DNA from: Nemertoderma westbladi
Taxonomy: Eukaryota; Xenacoelomorpha; Nemertodermatida; Nemertodermatidae
Length of the DNA stretch: 64,000 nucleotides
NCBI GenBank assembly: GCA_032718475.1
Contig: JAUCBJ010000009.1
Location: 1-64,000, forward strand
Direction: 5' to 3'
The notes under the pieces are model-generated. The model searched no databases and had not been told where the DNA came from. It saw only the letters and a program-made list of their open reading frames with translations. The position numbers were made by a program, and so were the translations under genes. This document shows positions 42,588 through 52,788 of the stretch, one piece after another (position 1 is the first letter of the stretch; every line of letters begins with the position of its first letter).

Positions 42588-42690
42588 AAAAAATGTCAAT
42601 ATTGACATGTCCATGTCAATTTTGACATGCCCCATCCTACATCAACTACATGTCAATATTGACAGTGACACATGTCAATATCTGAATATT
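42588..42690. repeat. TGTCAATATTGACA palindrome cluster
   Basis: ATGTCAATATTGACATG, ATGTCAATTTTGACATG and ATGTCAATATTGACAG occur within 100 bases, with CATGTCAATATCTGAATATTGACA closing the group. Each is a self-complementary hairpin. No gene is adjacent. Confidence 0.7.
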
Positions 42691-42699
42691 GACAAAGTG

Positions 42700-44426
42700 C
42701 CCGACTGACATCACAGCATCACATCAGCCTGTCAGCACATCAAACCAAACTGCCAAATCATACCAAACACCAAACAGCCAAATCGAAGGTCTGACAGCCT
42801 GCAGCGATATAGCTATCAGGCTATAGCTCAGTCTGTCAGTACAGCAGTAGCTGTACCAGTACCGCTGTACCTGGTACCTGTACAGCTGTAATCTGTACTG
42901 CTGTAATCTAACTACAGTACTGCAGTTTAGTACTGAAGTACATACATTCCATTCCTTACTGCGAAAGTCAATACAGTAGGAGTAGACAGATAGAACAGAT
43001 TGCCCTGAGGCGGGGGGATAAATTCTGGTTACGTCGTTAGGCGTTGTTGAGTGGAATTTTCGTTGGTTGGATATGGACTGTTGGATGGATGAAGATGAAA
43101 CACGCCATTCTGCTGTTCTGGACTCTACCCCGTTCTGGGCAGCCCCGCTCTCATCACAGGACTATACATTACAGCATTACCGTATAGATATACTGTCTAT
43201 TGCACTCAAATTTTTGCATTACGAATAACGCCAAGGCTCAAATTTATTATGCAGACAACTGGACAAAAATACTGTAAGGAAAGCCCATTGGAAATTATTA
43301 TTAGTTATTGTTTGGGTTTGAGTAAACCAGTCAGGTTTGAGCTAGTAAGAGGTACAGTAGGTAAGAGAAAAGGTTCCTAGTTTGAGAAACGGTATCTAGA
43401 ATGAGATAGGGACTGTATAGTATCATTTATATTATTTGGTTTTGCGGTAAAGTATTCAAAGAATGAGGATTAAGCAAATGTCATTTGATTGTTTGTACAT
43501 AACCTAATTTTGACTAAGTAGGCCTATATTTAAATTGTTTAACTCTCCTGCGGTCGCAGTGTGTAACAAAAGTAACCAAGGTGCAGTACTAATCGTCTCA
43601 GAACGCACCAACTAATTCATGCCTAAGATGCTATTCTACATGACAAGTTAGAAAAAAAAATTTTCGCTATTTAATATTAGTTAATACTAGTTATCAATAA
43701 AAAAAACTTGGTTGCGCTTAAAACCCTAAGGCTTTTACAGTTTTGAACCCAATCACATGAAAGTTTTTTTATATGATAGATCAAAGATGGGGCAACATAA
43801 CTACAGTATAAGGCGAAATTTTGTAAAAGTAATTCTGCACCGCTAGGTGGCGCTGCAAATTTATGCTAATTTTTAGGTTTTTTATAAATAGTATTAAATT
43901 TTATTAACAAAAAATTTCGAAAAGTTGTCTGATTCTTTTATGCAGGGGGGTTATCTAGACAACCACAGGAAGTTTCAGACTAATTACTCAAAAATTGTAG
44001 AAGTAGTAGGGTTTTGAAGTTGACAATTTCATAAAAAAAATATTTGGAGATAATCGACCTTTCATTATACATAGTAATAGTAATTTCAATAGGATTCCCT
44101 TAATGGAAATTTACATAACTTGAAAACTAAAAGAACTATTAATTAGCGGTTTTCAGATTTGGAAACACCATTAATTGGTGCATTATAATAGACCATAAAA
44201 AAAGACATATTTTGGACCAAAATGGTGTACCCCCCCCCCCCCCCCCCCCCCTTAAAAGAAACCGATTTCGAGCTCTCGACATGGCTTGGAATAGGCCACC
44301 CAAATGGACACCCAAGTTGTTTCAAAGGAATTTTGAATATGGAGTAAATAAATAATACTGCTAAATATAGTTAAAAGTTCTAGACATGAGAAATACGAGA
44401 AAAGGGCAAATAAACAAAGTTTCATC
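42700..44426. other. intergenic, no gene recognised
   Basis: 42830-42960 is dense in CTGTAC/GTACAG and GGTACC-type palindromes. 43000-44200 is AT-rich without coding signal. A run of 22 C is at 44230-44251. Confidence 0.4.
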
Positions 44427-44687
44427 ATGAATATTTTGGAGAAGAAACGTCGAATAATTATTGGACTTCTTATAGGCCTAATAGCCGCAGTTATATCTGG
44501 TGTAATAACTTGGCTTATTTGGAAGGAACTTCAACCCGATATGGTAAACACTTCTGGGACTCCTATGAACTCAACTATTGCTCATCTGTCTACAAACGTG
44601 GCACATCCAATTATCCCTTCAACAACAACATCTACAGTATTACTGCCAGAATGCTTCGTCTTCTTTCGTGTCTCATCTCTTGTATAG
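44427..44687 (+). CDS. possible small type II membrane protein, 86 residues
   Basis: Starts at an ATG after TTTCATC. Basic N-terminus (KKRR, residues 6-9) is followed by a clear membrane helix (about 10-32, IIIGLLIGLIAAVISGVITW) and a Ser/Thr/Pro-rich stretch with sequons NTS and NST. This would place the C-terminus outside the cell. AATAAA words lie about 145 bases downstream. No similarity is recognised, and a short frame like this can be chance or the first exon of a longer gene. Confidence 0.3.
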   Translation: MNILEKKRRIIIGLLIGLIAAVISGVITWLIWKELQPDMVNTSGTPMNSTIAHLSTNVAHPIIPSTTTSTVLLPECFVFFRVSSLV

Positions 44688-45769
44688 GAATTCTTCCCAC
44701 TGAGGTTGTTTCAGAGAATTGTGAACGCGCTGATATATTCAGAAACTCCAGAACGACGTGTTGAATTGGACATAACTAAAATCCATATAGACGGCTATGT
44801 ATTACTGTATTAAACTGAAAAATGATTTTAAATAAATAAATTAAGATTGTGCAACATTGTTATTTTAGTGGCGTTTTCATACTCTCGTAAGATACTGCGC
44901 AGTGATTAATAACTATTTACATACCGGTACTTGTGTGTAAAGTAGCACTTTACAGTGTGATGATCCGAGTGGCTTTGTTTTTGTTACACGAACGAACGTT
45001 AGTGAGTGAGTGAAAATAAAGCCACGAGGATCAGAACACTGTATGTTGCAACGTTGCAACAAGTATGTATGTAGTTTTATTCCAAAATTTTAACATTACG
45101 AAATGATTGTACATATATTATAATTGATAGAAACTGCACAAATTATATTAGTTGCTGTACAAATAAATGTAAAAATGACATAAATTATGTTATAAATAAG
45201 TTAGCTTATTTTTATGGTGGCGTTAATAATATACTGTAGCTACTGGTTATTAATAGCTATACCCCCACTACCGGTAGGTAATGCAGGAGGCCTATCTGGC
45301 TGTCAGGCAAATTTCCACCTATTGTTTACGTGGTAACCAATGACGGCGTTTGGTAATGTCCACTAAGGGGACATTACTTAACTGATAACCCAAAATACAA
45401 TACTAGTAAATGTACAGGCCAATACAATACTGCAATGTCCTTTAAAGTTGTAAAGTGCAAAATAACAACTCGCTGTTAATACTAACGGCGTTGAGTAATG
45501 TTACAATTTTGGAATAAAATATCTTTAACAAATACAATAATTATGTACACTACATATGTAGGCCTACATATGTACTAAAGTATGTACAATACGATTATGA
45601 GCAATTAATACTGTATAGGAACAACCAAAGTAAACGTCTTTAACGTGTATACCAATCCAATAAACTATCATTGTTAGAATTGAATGGTATAGTCGCCCTA
45701 GTATATTCGCTCAGCCTCAATGCAGCTAGTGAGTAGTGAGTTGATATATTTACTCTGGCGATGTACATA
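44688..45769. other. intergenic, no gene recognised
   Basis: AT-rich sequence up to the left end of the 5.3-kb element. I see no open frame of note and no RNA gene. Confidence 0.4.
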
Positions 45770-46250
45770 TAGTGGGGTCGCTTAAGGCTGAAATATAGCA
45801 AAATCGTTAATTGCCGGACAAAAGCATGAAAATGTGACTATATATGTAAAAAAATGTATAGATTAATCTGAGCCTGTGTACCAAAAAAATTGACTACTTC
45901 CCTAGCAACAGGGTGACTTTTTCATAGCAACCGTTGTATATTTAATGTAATTATGATTGAAACTTGGGATAAACAACCTGTCTAGCAATAGAAGATGGTT
46001 AATAGTGACATTTGCGCTGATACACTATTCCTTGGCAACAGGGTGACCTTTCCCTAGCAACCGCTGTATATTTATTGAAATTTTGATTGAAACTTGGGAT
46101 AAACAACATGTCTAGCAATAGAAGATGGTTAATAGTGACATTTGCGCTGATACACGTTTCCTTAGCAACAAGGTGACCTTTCGCTAGCAACTGCCTGCAA
46201 TTCTGATTGAATCTTGGGATCATGTTGGGATAACCAACCTGTATAGCAAT
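45770..46250. repeat. left TIR with three 125-bp subterminal repeats
   Basis: After the unique terminal 130 bases, units of about 125 bases repeat with CCTAGCAACAGGGTGAC, CCCTAGCAACCGCTGTATAT, TTGAAACTTGGGATAAACAA and CTAGCAATAGAAGATGGTTA in order. The reverse complement is in the right end. Confidence 0.85.
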
Positions 46251-46327
46251 ATATGCATATATATAGCATATATATAATATATAGCAATACTTTCTGCTGT
46301 TATATTTCACTTTGCAGTTACTCCCTT

Positions 46328-46545
46328 GTGAAGTATACCAGGTTTTCACCAAAACCACAGGTTACAGAATGCAGAAGGGCTGAATCAAACCAAAACAATA
46401 AACGAATTAGTATATGTACAGGTTATAAGACAGAAATAAGCGCTATAAAACACTTATAAAAGATAAATTTAAAAAAATAAAAAATAGTCATATATAAAAT
46501 TCCAATAAAAAGTCGACCGAAAAGTGAAATCCTGGTATTCTTCAC
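46328..46545. mobile_element. MITE with GTGAAG(A/T)ATACCAGG ends inside the 5.3-kb element
   Basis: Inverted ends GTGAAGTATACCAGGTTTTC and GAAATCCTGGTATTCTTCAC bound 218 bases that match 41774-41977, including CACAGGTTACAG and AACCAAAACAATAAACG. It lies between the left TIR and the gene. No clear duplication of the target is visible. Confidence 0.75.
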
Positions 46546-46559
46546 GTGCGGCATGGGCG

Positions 46560-47318
46560 AATATAAGATTATTTGTAGTTATATTAGAGTTGATTGATAC
46601 ACGTTTCCATAAAAATATTTAACTTTATGGGAATAATGTGTGTTTATAAAACTACAGTGTAAAAGTTCAGTTAAAAATCCAAAAATATAGCCACGCGCGG
46701 AGCTGACCCCATAATAATAATAATATAATAATACAATATGGATATATTTATCTAAAAAATCTGTAAGAACTACTGTACTTCCAACTTCAACAATTTTTTT
46801 ACTATTTCACTTGCCAGGCCCAGATGTAATACGGTTTTAGAACATCGTCATGCACTGAAAGGAGGCCAGAGGAACAAGATATCCTTGGCCATAACTTAAA
46901 TCGTTCTAGAATGTTTCGCATATAATGAAAACAAACACAGATAAATATAATACCAATACTACCGGTAGCCTGCTGTTGTATTTTATTCGTGTAGGAAAAT
47001 GGTCAATAATCAGAGTGTAATATAATAGTCACAGTCATTTTGCGATTCTAGAATTATAATTATGATACAGAATAGTACATCATGGTACTAGTGAGCTGGT
47101 TATTGCTTATTCCCTCGAAATTCACATTATGTAACTTTTGTTTTGGTTTATTATTTATTGGCACTACTTCGCCCTGTCGACAGTCTCTGTAAATTTTTTT
47201 AACCATTAATTTTTTTGTGTTTTTCAATGTTTTTTTTTGGTAATGGTGAATGTTCTAGAACCTTAAGTAGATATTTTTTTTAATAGCAGCTAGCGTTTTT
47301 TTTACTAGCTAGCATTTT
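46560..47318. other. non-coding interior of the 5.3-kb element
   Basis: AT-rich sequence with long T-runs (47195-47330) and no convincing coding frame. The related proteins usually extend further N-terminally, so the first part of the gene may have been lost here or be spliced in a way I cannot see. Confidence 0.4.
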
Positions 47319-50274
47319 TTGAAAATAAAAAAAAAAAATTTGTTGTCATGGGCTGCACATCATGCATCCATGAACAGGGGCCATGTTTCCAATCCCTCAA
47401 TAGTATCCATGCTTCCAATGTTTCCCGAGAAGTCGGACAACCCAGCTATGGTAATGCATTCTATAAGGATTATTCAGAAAATTACGGGGTACTTGAATCC
47501 GGGTCAAGTACCTGTCATAACATGTGACCAGCCATTATATGCAATATCGAAGTATATACAATGGAACTTCCCTGACGAATTTGGAGAAAGTAAGCTACAG
47601 TAGTATGTATGCTTGGAGGCTTACATATTGAGAAGGCTTTGTGGGGGTGTCTTGGGGATATTTTGGATTGCTCTGGATGGGTTGAGTTGCTTACAGAAGC
47701 AAATATTGCTACTCATGGTGTAGCTGATTCTTTCCTTGGTATTACTACACCTTGGGTCACACCTGACAAATTTAATTATAAGCATGTTTTATAGTGTTTT
47801 ATAATATTGTTATTATAGCATTAGTATTCTTAAATAACCTATTTATGTATTAAAAAAAAATTTCGTAGGTGTGACCCAAGGTGTAGTAATACCCTTTCCT
47901 TAAAGTAGCACATATTACAAGGACACGAAAAGCTCATCAAACAACATGTGCTGCATTGACATTATTGCAGATTGAAGCCTTTTCAGAATTCGAGAATACA
48001 AATCACATTGATAGTTATTCATTTTCAGACTGGAGAGACTTAATGGCAACAGAGCATCCAACCTTTCAGTTCTACGACTTCATTTTGAGAATTCAGAGGC
48101 TAATTCTAGTATTTCTTCGAGCTCATAGAGAGAAAAATTTCCAACTATTCATAAGTTGTTTAGAGACTCTAGTTGTTTACTTTTTTAGTTTAGACCATTA
48201 CCACTACAGTCGATGGGTAAGTGTATTTCTGTTAGATATGAAGTCTCTCCCACAAACCATATTGGAAGTGTTTAATAAAGGAAATTGGGTTGCATCGAAG
48301 TCAAGTCGACGTTTCTCAGCTATACCTCTCGACCAAGCTCATGAACAGGAAAATGAAAAAGTTAAAGGTAGTGGTGGCGTGATTGGTCTTACTGAGAATG
48401 AAGCAGGATTTCGAAGGTGGCTCTTAGCCGGACCGGAACTTGCTAGATTGATTGGCAAATTCGAGGCAACAATAGACTCAAGAACAAATCTGTCACTCAC
48501 AGATAAAACACACCATGAAGAAACGATAGCTTTCCAAAAGTCATTTCAAAATGATGTCAATAATCTGGTAATTACCATTAAGGAACAATTAAGGTTTAAG
48601 GATTAAGGTAACCCATTTATTTCAAAATCTGACAAACTCATATTGATACCAAGTCAAGCATATGCTCCTGACTCTGTAGTTAATACCATAAGTAAAATTG
48701 AAGAATGTGGCAAGATACAATATACTAATTTTGTAACTGATGTTTTAGTTAATAATGTAAGGCCGTTCAAAGATGTCATTAAATCCAACTCGTTTCCAAC
48801 TTTTAAATCGCCTAGACTCTCTAATGTAAAGAACAAACGCATGTCTGAGGTTCGATCCGACGCATCATTGTTTGGAAAACTCTTTATTGCGAATCAAACC
48901 AGAAAAGGAGATCCGTCTGTCTTCTTTGCTCATGAGAACCACCCTTATCCACCTTCACTTTCACAGTATGGTGACATCAATTATGGGACTAAATCTGACA
49001 TATTAAAGGTTTTTGATACAACATAGTGTTGATGTCTCTGAGTATTTTCATGCTAAAGTCTTTGATGCACCTTTCATAGTTCATTGCCTTCGACCTATAG
49101 GATGTTCCACCATACAAGACTATTTAACTAATAAAATAATACCTCATATAAAGCACGAATTGAACAATTCTGACAGGGTTGACATTGTTTTTGACAGATA
49201 CTGCCATGAAAGCTTGAAAATGGGTATCAGAAACTTACGTGGTAGTGGAAACCAAATTAACATTAAGGATAAAACCAAAATTCCAGCAAATTGGATGGAT
49301 TTCTTAAGGAACTCTAATAATAAAAACGAGTTGTTCAACTACTTATCCAAATCAATTATTGTAGAAAAATACCCAGAAGGGAAATATATTTACTCAACAT
49401 TGGAAGAAGATGTGCTCTGTCAGGATAGTCGAGGCACCATTATGGGAAATTGCTCACACGAAGAAGCTGACACCCGCATTATAGTACACATACAGCATGC
49501 ATTGTCAATGGGGGCTACAAATATCATTGTGCGCACAGGTGATACAGACGTTTTAGTAATACTGATCGGAGTTCACTTCTATTTAATATCCAATCATCCC
49601 AGTCTGAACATATGGTTAGCATTCGGTTCTGGAAAACATTTTAAATATTTTAATGTGAATAATATATCCCAAAAGTTAGGTGAGGACAAATCAAAGGGTT
49701 TATTGATGTTCCATGCCCTTAGTGGCTGTGACACCGTGTCCCACTTCAGAAATATTGGCAAAATAACTGCTTGGAAAACTTGGTTGGCCATGCCAGAAAT
49801 CACATCAACTTTCAAGGCAGTATACGATCAGCCATTTAATCCCTTCCCAAATGGAATCGAAAGTGTAGAATTCAAAGCGTTGGAAAAATTTGTTATACGT
49901 AGTATGACAAAAAATCAAACAGAACGAGTATAAATAATACAAGACAGGATCTATTCACCAAACGCAACTGCGTGATTGATCGCTTGCCACCAACTCAACA
50001 CGCCCTTTACCAACATGTGATGCGGGCTACATATCAAGCCAGCGTTTGGGCAGTCTGCACACAGGACAAACCGATACTCCCTTCACCAGCAGATTTCGGT
50101 TGGGTATTTAATACTCAATGGAATCCCGTCTGGAGTTCACTACCAGATGCTGCAACGATGTGCTACGAACTCATTAAATGTCCATGCAAAAAGCGCAATT
50201 GCACAAACTGCAAGTGTGGGAAGGCTGGGTTTAAATGCACAGAATTATGCACATGCACTTGCTCTTGTTATTGA
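47319..50274 (+). pseudogene. PIN/FEN-like nuclease-type transposon protein, broken by indels, a stop and a MITE
   Basis: Six consecutive frames read one protein of about 930 residues in the order seen in a large invertebrate family of unnamed proteins. N-terminal landmarks: LNPGQVPVITCDQPLYAISK (47490-47550), MLGGLHIEKA, TRTRKAHQTT. Middle: LACGPELAR-type helix region around 48430, seen as LLAGPELARLIGKFE. C-terminal half (49013-49933): VDIVFDRYCHESLK, CSHEEADTRIIVHIQHA, IIVRTGDTDVLVILIGV and LSGCDTVSHFRNIGK. The spaced acidic residues resemble PIN/FEN-type nucleases; this is inference. The end (50180-50270) is a Cys cluster CPCKKRNCTNCKCGKAGFKC, probably metal-binding. Damage: frameshift near 47600, MITE at 47738-47893, stop at 48604-48606, frameshift at 49013 and another near 49935. 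Confidence 0.75.
47738..47893. mobile_element. 156-bp MITE with 8-bp target duplication, inside the nuclease gene
   Basis: Perfect inverted ends of about 27 bases start GGTATTACTACACCTTGGGT. CTTTCCTT flanks both sides (47730-47737 and 47894-47901). Without the insert and one duplication the reading frame runs on across the join (ADSFL to TRTRKAH), so it landed in a formerly open gene. The 8-bp duplication suggests hAT or P-type mobilisation. Confidence 0.92.
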
Positions 50275-50419
50275 TCACATATGATTCGTATAATTAAAAG
50301 AATTGGTATAACTATAATACTAAATAATTTTAATTTACAGTTTTGTGGCTGTGTATTTGATGTATAAACACATTATCCTCATAAAGCCAAAAGTATTTTT
50401 TAAATATAGATATCACCTT

Positions 50420-51071
50420 TTGTTTCTATGGAAACGTGCATCACAGCTCCAATAGAACTACTAACCATCTTATATTGCTATAAATGCTGTTTATCTCCAG
50501 TTCCAATATTAATTACACTAAATTTCAGGCAGTTCCTAGGGAAAGGTCACCTTGTTGCTATGGACACGTGTATCAGAGCCAATGTTATTACTAACAATCT
50601 TATATTGCTAGACAGGTTGATTATCCCAAGTTTCAATCATAATTTCATTAAATATACAGCGGTTGCTAGGGAAAGGTCCCCGGTTACTAAGGAAACGTGT
50701 ATCAGCGCCTATGTCATCACTAACCATCTTCTATTGCTAGTCAGGTTGATTATCCCAAGTTTCAATCATAATTCCATTAAATATAGAGCGGTTGCTAGGT
50801 AAAGGTCTCCTTTTTGCTATGGAAACGTCTACAGACTTATATTATAAACTAACCCAGTTATATAATCGTAATTTTTGTATATGGTGAGTTTCAATAACAG
50901 AAATGACCAATTTTACCCGGTTGCTATGTAAAAGTCACTCTGTTGCTAGGGAAGTAGTCAATTTTTTTGGTACACAGGCTCAGATTAATCTACACATTTT
51001 TTTACATATATAGTCATATTTTCATGCTTTTGTCCGTCAATTAACGATTTTCACCTTAAGCGACCCCACTA
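50420..51071. repeat. right TIR with four 125-bp subterminal repeats
   Basis: Units contain GGTTGCTAGGGAAAGGTC, GGAAACGTGTATCAGCGCC, ACTAACCATCTTCTATTGCT and GGTTGATTATCCCAAGTTTC. They are reverse complements of those in the left end. The outermost bases end in AAGCGACCCCACTA. Confidence 0.85.
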
Positions 51072-51074
51072 ATA

Positions 51075-52788
51075 GTACTTAGCATAGTAGCTGAGTCGAT
51101 AGTAAATGTAACTCCTTGGAGTCCTTCTTTATGTTTATCCCACTTACACCTGGTTTACCTCAAGTTAAATAATTTGATGTTCTGGAATTAATATTTGTGG
51201 CAATGACCTCCGCTATCCATGGGCTACCATTAAGGGCCTTTCTATTTTGTTTCAATGGCATTCTCTAATCAGGCATGGTGTCTATGGATGGTGCTATTTG
51301 TGAGATAAAAATATGTATTGAACAGCCAGCCATAAATGAATAAATAATGAAGTTGTTTTATCAGTGAGATAATGTTCGGTAAATTTATTACAATTTGCGG
51401 GTTCCTTCCAACTTACGGCCCCCCGGCAGCTGCCCTCCCCACCCCCATTATTCCGTCCCTGCTCATTTACCACACCAACCCAACACAATGCCATATTGAG
51501 AAGTCATAAAGCAATTTTTGTCCTTAAAGGGGCAACAGATAACCTCTGGATATGTTGCCCAGGACATCCCGTGATTATGGTTGCGTTTACGGCCGGGATT
51601 GTCCTTACAGTATACCTACAGGTACAGTACTGTATGTGTAGAATAATGTGGGAAAGTTGAATCTACAGTAGTACAGTTTTTACTGTTGTGTATGCGGTAT
51701 AGAAATCATTAACATCAGAAAGTGTTTATGTGTATTTTACTATGAAATATACTTTATTTCAATTTAATACACGGAATTATCTGTAATAAATTGCCCTATC
51801 CTAAACAACACAAACAAACATACAGAGTCACTGTAAGTTCACCCTATTTATTATTGCGTCCATTGTGGCCAGCAGCGGACGAATATTTTCCCCTTCGAAA
51901 ACCACGGTTCAGAGTATGACCTCTCTATAATTGCTAGTCTCTCCATCTTTGAACCATGGATGTAAAACGTCCCCCCCCCCCCCGTCTCGTATTGGAATAA
52001 CGTTTAAGCAGAAAAATGAGAATGATAATGACATTTGTGATATGAATTGATATTTATGACATGTTATAAGAGCCCTCTAGCTGGAGTCTGTTTAACTGAC
52101 TATGACCATAAATTGTCTACCATGTTTTAAAGATTTAAAGGTACAGCTTTATATGTCTCGAAGTTATTACCATTAAATGACTCCTTGATAACAAACATAG
52201 ACCCTCAAGTGCCAGGCCCCTGCCTGATACAATCCTGTGCCAGATATTTCTTCCCGTAGAACTTGGTTCCATTATCGGCCTACATAATATAAATGCACTA
52301 TGATTATTATTATACCAGGATATTAGCTAATTCACATTATATTACATTCACATCACATTATAATTACACAAGATATTTTGGCTCTAATCAGACGCCATAA
52401 TATTGTACTTGGTTAAATTCAATGAGCTTGACATGAATATGGATGAGCCAAAAACGTGCTTTATCCATATCCAGGCTGCGTTAACTTTTAAATGACTAGA
52501 ATATGAAAGGATAAATTAATACTATACCAAATATACTGTATACTGGGTTTTTTTTTACTACATAACGGGGACTATTGTTCCAAAAACCATTTGAAAATGA
52601 CCGATTGTTTTCCCGTTGCTCACCAACCGAGATTATGTAACCTTAGTCTACATACAGTATTTATTTTGCAACCCAGATTCGCCTCACGACCAATTTACAA
52701 TAGGCCTACCTCATTTGATATGAGATAGAATTGGACATTCTTAATATTAATTAATGTTTGAATAATCACATTCATTATTGTGGATACG
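51075..52788. other. intergenic and SLC13 upstream region, no gene recognised
   Basis: AT-rich with C-runs near 51420 and 51971-51982. No coding frame. It should contain the promoter and 5' untranslated region of the transporter gene, but I cannot define either; a TATA-like or initiator element is not convincing. Confidence 0.4.

Larger units (their letters stand above)
45770..51071 (+). mobile_element. 5.3-kb DNA element with long repeat-bearing TIRs and PIN-like nuclease gene
   Basis: The ends are inverted repeats starting TAGTGGGGTCGCTTAAGG and continuing with high similarity for about 150 bases, then with tandem units of about 125 bases (three on the left to about 46250, four on the right from about 50420). 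ATA flanks both ends (45767-45769, 51072-51074), which would be a 3-bp target duplication. The only gene inside, at 47319-50274, encodes a nuclease-like protein and is decayed. Two younger MITEs are inserted (46328-46545 and 47738-47893). The gene type is widespread in cnidarian, mollusc and echinoderm genomes, but I do not know a superfamily name that fits these ends. Confidence 0.8.

Noticed and set aside
52780-52788. Start of the SLC13 gene at the upstream GTG
   Set aside because: A GTG start is unlikely in an animal gene; the ATG nine bases downstream keeps the whole family domain.
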